64,000 bases of DNA from Pseudomonadota bacterium (GTDB taxonomy: Bacteria; Desulfobacterota; Desulfovibrionia; Desulfovibrionales; Desulfovibrionaceae), in NCBI GenBank assembly GCA_018822105.1, contig JAHJLB010000032.1, forward strand, positions 31,621-95,620, in the 5' to 3' direction. Shown one piece after another: positions 8,880 through 17,276 of the stretch. A program made the position numbers and the translations under genes. Positions within the stretch are counted from its first letter, which is position 1. The number at the start of each line of letters is the position of its first letter. The notes under the pieces are model-generated. The model ran no database searches. It was not told the DNA's origin and saw only the letters and a program-made list of their open reading frames with translations.

Positions 8880-8941
8880 GCTCCCCGAAGCTTGGCCACA
8901 TGTCCCGGCTCCGATTGCCGGGGGTTACCAAGGCGGGGAGC
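8880..8941 (-). other. 62-nt nested hairpin followed by T-run on the minus strand
   Basis: Three stacked inverted repeats can be paired: 8880-8887 with 8934-8941 (8 bp), 8891-8895 with 8928-8932 (5 bp) and 8904-8909 with 8917-8922 (6 bp, 7-nt loop). On the minus strand the stem is followed directly by five T residues, so it could be a long intrinsic terminator; no minus-strand gene other than tRNA-fMet, which has its own terminator, lies upstream. A structured phage or small RNA is the alternative. Confidence 0.45.
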
Positions 8942-9057
8942 AGTGAGGTGAGTTCCTGATCACGCAAAAACATATCTGGAGTCAAGCGCTGATCAGGCTG
9001 ATTTGGTCCTCAACCAGAAGGCGTTTGGTTGCCGGGTAGCAATAGGGTAGCAAACAG

Positions 9058-9092
9058 AAAAAGGGCTCGCGGCATTTCTGCTGCAAGCCCTT
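9058..9092 (-). terminator. Intrinsic terminator of tRNA-fMet
   Basis: On the minus strand an AAGGGCT...AGCCCTT stem (with further GC/GC pairs inside the loop) is followed by TTTTT, a few bases after the 3' end of the initiator tRNA. Position and structure fit its Rho-independent terminator. Confidence 0.75.
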
Positions 9093-9100
9093 GATCTTCT

Positions 9101-9177
<77 letters not shown>

Positions 9178-9215
9178 ACACTTCGACTGGACTGATGTCG
9201 CGTCGAGAAAGGGTA

Positions 9216-9242
9216 TGTATAGTCCCCCTCTCCCCCTGTCAA
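9216..9242 (-). promoter_or_regulatory. Sigma-70-type promoter for tRNA-fMet
   Basis: Minus strand: TTGACA at 9237-9242 and TATACA at 9216-9221, separated by 15 bp (17 bp to an overlapping TACATA). Transcription would start about 30 bp upstream of the mature tRNA. Confidence 0.5.
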
Positions 9243-9283
9243 CGCTTATTTACAGCGCCCCGGAAATTTCCTATACCCAGGCC

Positions 9284-10009
9284 ATGCCAAACACCCTGCC
9301 TGCCTCCATCGTCATCCCCGTATACAACGAGGAAGAAAACCTGCCCCGCCTGTTCAACGAGATCGCGCAGGCCATGCGCGCAGGCACCCGCATCTGGGAG
9401 GTCGTCTTTGTGGACGACGGGAGCAGCGACTCCAGCCTCCAGGTCCTCAAAGGCCTGGCCCAGGCCAACTCCGAGGTCCGCTACCTGGCCTTTGTCCAAA
9501 ACCGGGGGCAATCCGCAGCCTTCTGCGCCGGGTTCGACAATGCCGCGCACCCGGTCATCGTCACCCTTGACGCCGATCTCCAGAACGATCCGGCGGACAT
9601 CCCGGCCATGCTGGAACTCTTTGAGCAGGGCTATGACATGGCCATCGGCTGGCGCAAAAAACGCCAGGACACCTGGAGCAAGCGCATGGGCTCAAAGATC
9701 GGCAACGCCATCCGAAACCGCCTGACGCGGGAATCCGTGCGCGATACCGGCTGCTCCCTCAAGGCCATGCGCCGCGACATGCTGCTGCGGATCCCGCGCT
9801 TCAAGGGCATGCACCGCTATCTGCCCACCCTCATGAAGCTTGAGGGCGCCCGGGTGGCCGAAATGCCCGTGAACCACCGCGAACGGTTCAGCGGCGTATC
9901 GAAATACAGCAACTGGCAGCGCGCCCTGGTGGGCGTACGCGACCTCCTGGGCGTCCGCTGGCTTCAGGACCGCCACTTCTGCTACGAGATCCGCGAGAAG
10001 AACAGCTAA
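9284..10009 (+). CDS. Family 2 glycosyltransferase (polyprenyl-phosphate sugar transferase type)
   Basis: A 241-aa GT-A enzyme beginning at ATG 9284 just before SIVIPVYNEEENLPRL. Visible motifs are VVFVDDGSSDSS (nucleotide-sugar binding), LDADLQNDPADIP (DXD metal site) and the RDTGCSLKAMRRD and FSGVSKY segments typical of DPM1/ArnC-like enzymes that move a sugar onto a polyprenyl phosphate. No C-terminal membrane helices are present, so it is the short soluble form. It overlaps the convergent receiver gene by the shared CTAA at 10006-10009. No strong ribosome site was seen. Confidence 0.88.
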   Translation: MPNTLPASIVIPVYNEEENLPRLFNEIAQAMRAGTRIWEVVFVDDGSSDSSLQVLKGLAQANSEVRYLAFVQNRGQSAAFCAGFDNAAHPVIVTLDADLQNDPADIPAMLELFEQGYDMAIGWRKKRQDTWSKRMGSKIGNAIRNRLTRESVRDTGCSLKAMRRDMLLRIPRFKGMHRYLPTLMKLEGARVAEMPVNHRERFSGVSKYSNWQRALVGVRDLLGVRWLQDRHFCYEIREKNS

Positions 10010-10380
10010 CGGCCGCGCTCCACGGCCTGGCGCACCTTGTCCAGGAGCTCGGAGAGGTCCACGGACTTGACCACGTAGAAGTCCGCGGCGATGGACTTCA
10101 GGTCGTGCTGGAAGCTGTCGTAGGCGGTGCACAGGATCACCGGGAGCCTGCCGTCCCTGCTGCGGATGGTCTGCAGGAGGTCCAGGCCGGAACGGCCAGG
10201 GCCAAGGCGAATATCCAGGATGACCACCGCCGGGTTTTCCCGCGCCAGCACGCTCTCGATGGGCTCCTCCCCATCCGTGGTCGCCACCGAATAGCCCACG
10301 CTCTCCAATTCCTCCTGGTAGAGCATGCGGATGTGCTTTTCGTCATCCACCACAAGGATCTTGGGCTTTTGGTCACTCAT
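10006..10380 (-). CDS. Single-domain response regulator (CheY-like receiver)
   Basis: A 124-aa receiver domain. The start at 10380 (AGGAG, 7-nt gap) is preferred over the in-frame ATG 21 bp upstream. Residues D12-D13 (KILVVDDEKHIR), phosphoacceptor D56 (VVILDIRLG), the CTAYDSF threonine and the conserved lysine in YVVKSVD are all present. No output domain follows, so it must act by protein contact, for instance with a histidine kinase or phosphotransfer partner that is not in the window. It is divergent from the TtuB-like gene and convergent with the glycosyltransferase. Confidence 0.9.
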   Translation of the reverse strand: MSDQKPKILVVDDEKHIRMLYQEELESVGYSVATTDGEEPIESVLARENPAVVILDIRLGPGRSGLDLLQTIRSRDGRLPVILCTAYDSFQHDLKSIAADFYVVKSVDLSELLDKVRQAVERGR

Positions 10381-10558
10381 GCTGACGCTCCTGGCATACA
10401 TTGGATAACCTTACTCTGAACTGTACATCCTGTTTTCCTCAGCGGTCAACAGAATTGTTTGGAACTGCGGTCTTCGCCTCCTCTCGCCTCCCCGGCCTTG
10501 ACAACAGGGCCTGAATCGGGCTCCTTTGCCCCACGCGAACGCCAAGGAGGCCTGGACC

Positions 10559-10756
10559 ATGATCACCGTTTTCATCGAGCCCGACAACGAAACCATGACC
10601 TTCGTGCGCCTGAACACGGTACTCATGCTGCAAAGGCGCCTGGGCCTGCGCGTCAACGATGCCCTCGTCATCCGCGGCGAGGAGCTGCTGACCCCCGACT
10701 GCCAGCTGAAGGACGGGGATCAGATCCGCGTCCGCAAAGTCATGAGCACCGGATAG
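10559..10756 (+). CDS. ThiS/MoaD-like sulfur carrier, TtuB type
   Basis: A 65-aa beta-grasp protein from ATG 10559 (AAGGAGG upstream). It has the ubiquitin-like pattern LGLRVNDALVIRGEELLTPDCQLKDGDQIRVRKV. Its place 8 bp upstream of a TtuA-like thiouridylase argues that it is the sulfur carrier activated as a C-terminal thiocarboxylate and used for tRNA 2-thiolation. Unusually, the protein ends in MSTG rather than the GlyGly of TtuB, ThiS and MoaD, with a single terminal glycine; thiocarboxylation may still be possible, or the carrier may need a different adenylating enzyme. Confidence 0.75.
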   Translation: MITVFIEPDNETMTFVRLNTVLMLQRRLGLRVNDALVIRGEELLTPDCQLKDGDQIRVRKVMSTG

Positions 10757-10764
10757 GAGCACAC

Positions 10765-11709
10765 ATGAAATGCCGCAAATGCAAGGCCCCGGCGGAAGTC
10801 TCCCTGCCGAGCCACAACACCGCCTTCTGCCGCGAATGCTTCTCCATATATTTCACCCGGCAGGTGGAGAAGGCCATCCGCCACCACTCGCTCATCAAGT
10901 ATGGCGAGCGCGTGCTGGTGGCCCTGTCCGGCGGCAAGGACTCCCTCGGGCTCATGCTCGAGCTCTCGCGCCTGGAGTACGACGTAACCGGCCTGCACGT
11001 GGACCTGGGCATCCCGGTGTCATCCCCGGCGGCCCGGGCCAAGGTGGAGGGCTTCTGCGAGCGCCACGGCCTGAAGCTGCATGTGGTGGAATTGGCCAAG
11101 CACGGCCTGCCCATCCCGGACGTGAAGCAGTACATCAACCGCCCGGTGTGCTCGGCCTGCGGCAAGATCAAGCGACACTGGTTCAACCGCGTGGCCCTGG
11201 AGGGCGGCTTCCAGGTGCTGGCCACGGGCCACAACCTGGACGACGAGGTGGCGCGCCTCTTCGCCAACACCCTGCGCTGGGACGCGGGCTACCTGTCCGA
11301 CCAGGGCCCCTGCCTGGAGGCCGAGAGCGGCTTCGCGCGCAAGATCAAGCCTTTGTACCGCCTGACGGAGTTCGAGACCGCCTGCTACGCCTTCATAAAC
11401 GGCATCGAGATCCACACCGCGCCCTGCCCCTACAGCAGCGGGGCCAGCTTCACCGGGCACAAGCAGCTCTGGGCCAACCTGGAATACACCAGCCCGGGCA
11501 CCAAGATCGCCTTCTACGACGGCTTCCTCAAGCGCGGCCGCCCAGCCTTCGCACTGGTGGACCAGGAGACGGGCGCGCCGCTGGCCCCCTGCGAGACCTG
11601 CGCCTCGCCCACCAGCACGGGCGTCTGCGGGGTGTGCCGCCTAGGCATCACCGTGGCCGAGCGCCGGGCCGCCGACCCAGGCCGCCAGCCGGGCCCCGGC
11701 AAGGACTAG
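10765..11709 (+). CDS. TtuA/TtcA-family tRNA 2-thiolation ATPase
   Basis: A 314-aa N-type ATP pyrophosphatase. The start is ATG 10765 (AGGAG, 6-nt gap); a longer upstream frame overlaps the carrier gene and was rejected. Order of elements: N-terminal zinc site C3/C6 and C22/C25, PP-loop SGGKDS at 55-60, RPVCSACGK near 130 and TAPCPYSSG near 220 (the cysteines that hold the catalytic 4Fe-4S cluster in TtuA/TtcA), and a second zinc site CETC...CGVC near the end. The enzyme adenylates and thiolates a tRNA uridine (U54 in TtuA) using sulfur from the adjacent carrier. It forms a two-gene operon with it and is followed 2 bp later by a glycosyltransferase. Confidence 0.88.
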   Translation: MKCRKCKAPAEVSLPSHNTAFCRECFSIYFTRQVEKAIRHHSLIKYGERVLVALSGGKDSLGLMLELSRLEYDVTGLHVDLGIPVSSPAARAKVEGFCERHGLKLHVVELAKHGLPIPDVKQYINRPVCSACGKIKRHWFNRVALEGGFQVLATGHNLDDEVARLFANTLRWDAGYLSDQGPCLEAESGFARKIKPLYRLTEFETACYAFINGIEIHTAPCPYSSGASFTGHKQLWANLEYTSPGTKIAFYDGFLKRGRPAFALVDQETGAPLAPCETCASPTSTGVCGVCRLGITVAERRAADPGRQPGPGKD

Positions 11710-11711
11710 CC

Positions 11712-12764
11712 ATGGCCGCGGCCCGGCCCAGAGTCAGCGTCTGCCTGCCCTGCCGCAACGCCGCCGCAACCCTGCCCGCGGCCCTGGACAGCCTGCTGGG
11801 CCAGACCCTCCAAGACTTCGAGATCCTCGCCGTGGACGACGGCAGCATTGACCGCACCTGGGAGGTGCTCTGCGCCTATGCCCGGCGCGATGCCCGCATC
11901 CGGCCCCTGCGCCAGCCGCATCTGGGCGTGGCCCTGGCGGCAAACGCCGCGGTGGAGGCCGGGGCAGCCCCGTACATCGCACGCATGGACGCCGACGATC
12001 TCTGCCTGCCCAGACGCCTGGAGGTGCAGGCCGCGCTTCTCGACGCCGAGCCCAGGCTTGATCTTGTCTCCGGCCTGGTGCGCTTCGGCGGCGACCGGAA
12101 GAGGCGCCAGGGCTATGCCGCGCACGTGGACTGGCTGAACACCCTCGCCACGCCCGAGGACATCGCGGTGAACCGCTTTGTGGAGTCGCCCGTGGCCAAC
12201 CCCTCGGTGATGTTCCGGCGCGAGGCCTATAACCGCCTGGGCGGCGCGCGGCAAAGCACCGGGGCCAGCCCCTTCCCGGAGGACTACGAGATGTGGCTGC
12301 GCTGGCTGGAGCGCGGGGTGCGCATGGGCAAGGCGCCGGAGGAGGTCCTCGTCTGGAACGACCCGCCCACTCGACTCTCGCGCACCCATGCGGACTACAG
12401 CCTGGAGGCCTTTGCGCGCATCAAGGCCCAGTACCTTTGGCGCTGGCTTATTCGGCACAATCCGCAGCACCCGCGCGTCTGGGTCTGGGGCGCGGGACGG
12501 GTGAGCCGTCAGCGGCTGGCGCACCTCTGCGGCATGGGGCTTGCGATCGAGGCCTACCTAGACATCGACGCGAAAAAGATCGGGCAGAGGGTGCATGGGG
12601 TGCCGGTACTGCCGCGCGAGGCCATCCCGCCCTGCGCCGCTTCCGAGCAGGGCACCCCGTTCATTCTGGCCAACGTGGCCTCACGCGGCGCACGCGGGGA
12701 GATCAAGGCCTGGCTTCAAGGGCTGGGGTATGAACTGGGCGTGGGGGCGGTGGCAGTGGGGTGA
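11712..12764 (+). CDS. Family 2 glycosyltransferase with C-terminal Rossmann-like domain
   Basis: A 350-aa protein from ATG 11712, 2 bp after the TtuA-like stop. The N-terminal GT-A domain shows VSVCLPCRNAAATLPAALDS, ILAVDDGSIDRTWEV and ARMDADDLCLPRR (DXD site), and then NPSVMFRREAYNRLGG and EDYEMWLRWL, the acceptor-side motifs of GT2 enzymes of polysaccharide synthesis. The last 100 residues begin VWVWGAGRVSRQRLAHL and continue with an AYLDIDAKKIG strand, a dinucleotide-binding-like domain of unknown role. A product in cell-surface glycan assembly is likely. The protein lacks membrane helices. Confidence 0.85.
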   Translation: MAAARPRVSVCLPCRNAAATLPAALDSLLGQTLQDFEILAVDDGSIDRTWEVLCAYARRDARIRPLRQPHLGVALAANAAVEAGAAPYIARMDADDLCLPRRLEVQAALLDAEPRLDLVSGLVRFGGDRKRRQGYAAHVDWLNTLATPEDIAVNRFVESPVANPSVMFRREAYNRLGGARQSTGASPFPEDYEMWLRWLERGVRMGKAPEEVLVWNDPPTRLSRTHADYSLEAFARIKAQYLWRWLIRHNPQHPRVWVWGAGRVSRQRLAHLCGMGLAIEAYLDIDAKKIGQRVHGVPVLPREAIPPCAASEQGTPFILANVASRGARGEIKAWLQGLGYELGVGAVAVG

Positions 12765-12868
12765 CATTGCCCCACCCCGCCTCGGCCCAAGCTGAGCGGA
12801 CTTGCCAGCGCCCCTCCCACAATGTATACACGCTTTCCCAAACGGCATCAGCCCGCCTCATCAAGTGC

Positions 12869-12964
<96 letters not shown>

Positions 12965-13023
12965 GCATTGAAATCGTTGGAGATTTCCAGACGATACCTG
13001 ATATTACTGCACCTTTGCGGTTG

Positions 13024-13093
13024 AAAATGGGACACAACTGGGACATATTCGCCCTGTTGTGTCCCATTTTGGGTTACACGGATATGTCCCATT
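13024..13093 (+). promoter_or_regulatory. Integrase arm-type binding repeats, left end
   Basis: Two direct TGGGACAYAW units start at 13028 and 13039 (11-bp step). Two inverted copies follow at 13056-13070 and 13082-13091. The outer arms 13024-13038 and 13056-13070 form a perfect 15-bp inverted repeat. The same 11-bp-step pair occurs at the far end (31796, 31807), so these are probably integrase or excisionase sites; the inverted arms also overlap the integrase promoter region. Confidence 0.65.
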
Positions 13094-13117
13094 TCTGGGG
13101 CCAGCCGAGGCAACCGC

Positions 13118-14809
13118 ATGTGCAAGATCAAGTATGTTCACCGCCGCAAGAACAGCGGCAAATACCAGTTCCGGCAAAATGTCCCTGCCGACCTGCAAGA
13201 GGTTCTCGGCAAGAAGGTGATCAAGCGGTCGCTGGACACGATGGACAAGCGCACAGCCGGGAAGATTGCCGCCGCTTACGCAGCCGAGAACAAACGGCTT
13301 TTCAAGAAGCTCAGAGAGGATAAGGACAAGCCGATTGATCCGGCTCTCCTCAGCTATGAGCTATACCGCTTCCTCGACCAGCTTCAAGCAGAGGACCAGA
13401 TCAAAAGGGCCAACAAGCCTCCTCTGCACCCCGCCTTTGCCCACTTGCCAGACAGCGCCTTGCCAAAGGAACCAACATCACGACAACTGATGTTGGATGA
13501 AATGCAACTGGCGCTTTACCAAGCTGATTACAGTTTCATCCAAGGGCATATTGACGCCTTCATCCGTGCAAGCGGCTTCTCCGTTGAACAAGGCTCAGTG
13601 GCTTACAACCAGATCGCCCGTGGGGTCTTTGAATCCCTCATCAAGTACAACGCAATCGCCCTGAAACGAGCCGAAGGTGACGTTCTGGGTGCAACCCTCA
13701 TGCAGACCAACTTGCTCCAGCCCGTTCAGAAGCCGGAGGTCGCCAGAACTTCGCCTAAGCTGTCAGAGATGTTTGAGTCATGGGCGAAAGAACACGAGAA
13801 GGCTGGAGGGGCGAAGCGCACCATCAGTGATTTCCACACCCATTTGATCCGGTTCATCGATCTCCATGGCGATCTGGCAGTGCACAAGATCACCACAGCC
13901 CACGTGGTCACATTCAAAGACGCTGCGCTGTTCTTGCCGAAGTGCATGAGCAATGCCGAACGAGACCTTCCCTTCACACAGCAGGTTGAACTTGGGAAGG
14001 CTGATCCCAGCCGAGAGAAAGTTGCGCCTCGCACAGTGAACGACAAGGTTCTGGGAGCGCTTTCGGCTGTGCTCGGGCATGCACGAAACCAAAATGCCAT
14101 CCAGATCAATCCGGCCTCCGGGGTCAAAGTCAAACACAGCAAACGGGCCTCGCCGCGAAGACTCCCCTATTCGACCGAAGACTTGAACCTGATCTTTCGC
14201 TTCCCCATCTACACCGAGGGTGAACGGCCCCGAGCGGGAGCGGGCGAAGCGTCTGTGTGGCTGCCGTTGCTGGCCATGTACACGGGGGCGCGACTTGAAG
14301 AGCTTGGCCAAATCCTCACCAATGACGTGAAGCAAGAAAGCGGAATCTGGTTCATCGACATGCTCAACATCGAAGAGGGCGGGGGCCACACTTTCAAGAA
14401 TGATGGTTCCCGGCGGCAAGTCCCAATCCACAAGACGCTGATTGCCCTCGGCATCCTCGGTTATGTGAAACACATGCGCAACAAGGGACACGAGCGGCTC
14501 TTCCCTTACCTGCAAAGTGCACAAGAGGAAGTCACGGCAAACTATTCAAAGTGGTGGGGCCGCTATGCCCGTGATCATGGCGGATTCGGAAAACAGAAGG
14601 TTTTTCACAGCCTTCGCCACACGGCCAAGGACGCCTTCCGAAACTCCGGTATTGCCGCTGATCTCCGTGATGCGATTCAAGGCCATGCTCGGGCAACCGA
14701 AGGTGACAAGTACGGCGTAGGGTTCTCCCTCAAAGTCCTGAAAGAGGCGATGGATCGGCTGGAATATGATGTGGATTTGAGCCATCTGGACATGACGCCA
14801 CGCAGTTGA
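13118..14809 (+). CDS. Tyrosine site-specific integrase
   Basis: A 563-aa integrase whose ATG (13118) lies 155 bp after the tRNA-Ser. The N-terminus (KYQFRQNVPADLQEVLGKK) is the DUF6538-type arm-binding domain. A SAM-like core-binding domain follows near residues 210-330. The catalytic domain shows YTGARLEELGQ (first Arg), SLRHTAKDAF (H-x-x-R box as LRH) and DKYGVGF (nucleophile Tyr). It recombines the island into the tRNA-Ser 3' end. The length exceeds that of phage integrases (about 400 aa) because of a long N-terminal linker, typical of island integrases. Confidence 0.92.
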   Translation: MCKIKYVHRRKNSGKYQFRQNVPADLQEVLGKKVIKRSLDTMDKRTAGKIAAAYAAENKRLFKKLREDKDKPIDPALLSYELYRFLDQLQAEDQIKRANKPPLHPAFAHLPDSALPKEPTSRQLMLDEMQLALYQADYSFIQGHIDAFIRASGFSVEQGSVAYNQIARGVFESLIKYNAIALKRAEGDVLGATLMQTNLLQPVQKPEVARTSPKLSEMFESWAKEHEKAGGAKRTISDFHTHLIRFIDLHGDLAVHKITTAHVVTFKDAALFLPKCMSNAERDLPFTQQVELGKADPSREKVAPRTVNDKVLGALSAVLGHARNQNAIQINPASGVKVKHSKRASPRRLPYSTEDLNLIFRFPIYTEGERPRAGAGEASVWLPLLAMYTGARLEELGQILTNDVKQESGIWFIDMLNIEEGGGHTFKNDGSRRQVPIHKTLIALGILGYVKHMRNKGHERLFPYLQSAQEEVTANYSKWWGRYARDHGGFGKQKVFHSLRHTAKDAFRNSGIAADLRDAIQGHARATEGDKYGVGFSLKVLKEAMDRLEYDVDLSHLDMTPRS

Positions 14810-14936
14810 TTTCAGTCACGTTGCAACTGCGCAGCCCTTGTCCCAAGCGCAAATCACGAAAAATCGCCCTTCCGAAATTTTGGCGTACAATGCTGGCCTG
14901 CTCATCTCGGGATTTCTTCCAGAGGGGGGAGTCTGG

Positions 14937-16301
14937 CTACTTGATCACCGGCACGACACCACACTGCCACTGGAAGGCTTGTTCCATTGCCTCGACCAAG
15001 GCAGCTTCATGCCGAGCCTGAACCACGAAGCTGTCGTGAATGGGCAGGGCGACGACCCCCTGTTTGGCGAGGGTCAACATCACCCGCTCCGCGATCTGGG
15101 CGTCTTCATACTGGAGCTTGACGCCAACGTTTGAGGAGAAGTGCTTGGCGATGGGCTTGTGCCGCATTTTCAGCTTGGCGGTGATCTCGTCCAGATCAAG
15201 GGCCGCGACTCTGGATCGCTCCTCATCCGTGAAGTTCTCGTGTCTGTCGCGATGCCAGACGAAGGCCTTCTTCACGCTCTCGCCACGCTTTGCGTTGATC
15301 ATGACCAACAGGAGCTTCTTGGCGACTCTGCGGACCAGTTCATCACCTTCGTGTCCTTCGACCTCATAGGGCTTGTCCGGTGGGAGCTGGCCCGTCTCGC
15401 GGGCATAGAGCAAGGTTGGGTGGATTGCGCTGTAATCTTTCTCCACCGTGGCCTCGCCGTCGATCAGAATCCGTTTGCGCAACCCCTCGCCGATATCCAT
15501 CCACCAGCAGCGATAGAAGCGTCCGCCTTGCTTGAAGCTCCCGTTGGCGAAGATACGGTGCATGGCCTTACGCCAATACCGGATCGGCATGCTTCTATGA
15601 CGCTTCCTCTGTTCATTCAGGTCGGCCAGCTCATCTGAGGTCATGTCCAGCCTGATGTCCACCTTGGACAGCACCTCGTTGAGCTGGGTCAGGTGCTTCC
15701 GCATCCGGGCCACTTCCACTGTGTCCCGCTCGTAGTCCACCGCCTTCCCGTCGTCATCCCGCAGGATGATCGTCTCTGCATGGGGCGACAGAGTGACCAT
15801 GTTCTCGGTCCATGCCTCGAAGACCTCCCGGAGCTTCCGGGTCGAGCGCATCTTGGACGTCTTCCCCTTCTTGGCCGGGTCGCGGCGGTCATAGAAGCCC
15901 ATGGCGTGTTCGATGAAGCCGAACTCCGCCAATCTGTCCACAACGCTGGTCAGGAAGCGATGGGAGATGCGCAGGGGGTTGTCGCGCGATTTCGAGGCGT
16001 AGTTGTTCTTGTCGCGGCTGTAGGCTACCCACGTCACGTTTCCGATAACGTGAGCGACGAAGAGATTCATCACGACGATTGTCAGATGCTTCCGGTACTT
16101 GTCATCATCCTTGAGGGTGTGATCACTAATCTGATCCATGAGCGATGCAATGTCGGCTAGAACCGTCCCGGCATGGCTCCAGAGGCTCAGATCAAGCAAG
16201 ATGTTCTTGTCGTATGTGAGTTGCTCTCCTCCGTGGGTGAAAATCCCTGTGGTGAAGAGTTCCTGTAGTGTTTCTGTCTTTGCCTGATTCAGTTCCTGCA
16301 T
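14937..16301 (-). CDS. Minimal family-A polymerase-like protein (PolA / T7 RNA polymerase fold)
   Basis: A 454-aa protein from ATG 16301 (GGAGA 4 nt upstream). Three polymerase motifs occur in the correct order: motif A VEKDYSAIHPTLLYAR near residue 287 (compare DYSQIELR of PolA), an O-helix-like RRVAKKLLLVMINAK near 325-340 (R-x3-K pattern) and motif C LPIHDSFVV near 420 (compare HDE or HDSF). No 3'-5' exonuclease domain is visible and the whole protein is about half the size of known family A enzymes. The N-terminal 270 residues are of unknown fold. It could replicate or prime the island, or be a defence polymerase. It is convergent with the integrase. Confidence 0.65.
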   Translation of the reverse strand: MQELNQAKTETLQELFTTGIFTHGGEQLTYDKNILLDLSLWSHAGTVLADIASLMDQISDHTLKDDDKYRKHLTIVVMNLFVAHVIGNVTWVAYSRDKNNYASKSRDNPLRISHRFLTSVVDRLAEFGFIEHAMGFYDRRDPAKKGKTSKMRSTRKLREVFEAWTENMVTLSPHAETIILRDDDGKAVDYERDTVEVARMRKHLTQLNEVLSKVDIRLDMTSDELADLNEQRKRHRSMPIRYWRKAMHRIFANGSFKQGGRFYRCWWMDIGEGLRKRILIDGEATVEKDYSAIHPTLLYARETGQLPPDKPYEVEGHEGDELVRRVAKKLLLVMINAKRGESVKKAFVWHRDRHENFTDEERSRVAALDLDEITAKLKMRHKPIAKHFSSNVGVKLQYEDAQIAERVMLTLAKQGVVALPIHDSFVVQARHEAALVEAMEQAFQWQCGVVPVIK

Positions 16302-16312
16302 GTAATCTCCAC

Positions 16313-16346
16313 AAAAAAGGAACGTGCGCTACATAAACGCACGTCC
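16313..16346 (-). terminator. Terminator-like hairpin in the leader of the polymerase gene
   Basis: On the minus strand GGACGTGCG (16346-16338) pairs with CGCACGTTCC (16328-16319) and is followed by TTTTTT (16318-16313). The T-run ends about 5 bases before the ribosome site of the polymerase gene, leaving no room for a promoter between them. It may end the restriction operon, attenuate the polymerase gene, or bind a repressor. Confidence 0.65.
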
Positions 16347-16553
16347 AACTAACTAAGTAAAAAAGTCGTACAACAGTTGGTGCTAAACGAAATGTGCGTT
16401 CCTTGACCGAGAGCGGTCTTGAGCTTGCAACAGGACGAGGACGGTGTCAGGGCATTTTCGCGCAGGCCGAAATCGTGGGTCCAAACGCGGAGCCTTGCGG
16501 TGAGTGAGCATATGCGTCGCCCCCTGAAGAAGGCATGGCCCATTGCTGGCCTG

Positions 16554-17276
16554 TCACTTCTTTTGGGGCAACTCCTTCGCTCGTGCCGGGATCGTGTACA
16601 CACCCTGAAGAAGGTGGTCGATAACATCAAAGGCCGCATTCAGCTCGCCCAACGAGTGCGGTTCTACATCATGGGCAGCAGCATTCCCAAGGATTCTGAG
16701 ACTGTGAAGGATGCCTGCACCGTCCTTGGTGATGAGCCCTTTCTCAACCATGGCATCAATCCGCTTCTCAAGGTCTCGTCCCTTGGCATCACATTCCTTG
16801 CAGACCGTTTCGAGCACCGCTCGAATTCCAACACCAGCAAGAACTGGCAGTTGGCTGTCCAACGCCTTCACGGCTTCGTTATAGATGCGCGCGACTTTGG
16901 GAGGGAGCACTCCTTCGGAATCAAAGAGTTGACGGGATGGAGTCGGCTCTATCGGGAACAGCTTCGTCCCCATCCATCCATCATCTTCGCTGAACACCTG
17001 AGTCAAGTACACGCTCACTTTGCGACAGCCACCGCATTGTATCGTGTAAAAGTCTTCACAGAAATCAACGGAGTTCACAGAATCGCCGCCACCGGGTTCC
17101 AGCCCCTCATATGGCTCATCATAGTAATTTTGCCGTTCAATGCATCGAACATGTGCCATGATCTTGTGGTACGTGTCATTCTCGCAATGCGGACAATGGA
17201 TTCTGATCTCATCACCCAGCTTCTTCGTGACCACCTGTGCATAGGTCTCATGATCGGACACATGCATGTGCTTCAT
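16554..17276 (-). CDS. DUF4145 protein, last gene of the restriction operon
   Basis: A 240-aa protein whose ATG overlaps the hsdS stop (ATGA at 17276). A zinc-ribbon-like IHCPHCENDTYH with a second pair QCGGCRK lies in the first 90 residues. Residues about 125-225 form the helical DUF4145 domain, with AGVGIRAVLETVCKECDAKG and HSLRILGNAAAHDVEP. DUF4145 domains are common in or beside type I restriction enzymes, and the HsdR of this operon has one at its own N-terminus, so this separate copy may contact the same surface. Its molecular function is unknown. Transcription probably ends or attenuates at the hairpin 16313-16346. Confidence 0.8.
   Translation of the reverse strand: MKHMHVSDHETYAQVVTKKLGDEIRIHCPHCENDTYHKIMAHVRCIERQNYYDEPYEGLEPGGGDSVNSVDFCEDFYTIQCGGCRKVSVYLTQVFSEDDGWMGTKLFPIEPTPSRQLFDSEGVLPPKVARIYNEAVKALDSQLPVLAGVGIRAVLETVCKECDAKGRDLEKRIDAMVEKGLITKDGAGILHSLRILGNAAAHDVEPHSLGELNAAFDVIDHLLQGVYTIPARAKELPQKK

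Noticed and set aside
8880..8941. tRNA-like reading of the nested hairpin (7-bp outer stem, 7-nt loop)
   Set aside because: It lacks a T-arm and U33 in the loop, and the outer stem is followed by T residues, so a terminator or structured RNA is more likely.
10770..12764. 664-codon frame spanning the TtuA-like and glycosyltransferase genes
   Set aside because: The first 314 codons are an out-of-frame Pro/Arg-rich shadow of the TtuA-like gene; only the part from ATG 11712 is a glycosyltransferase.
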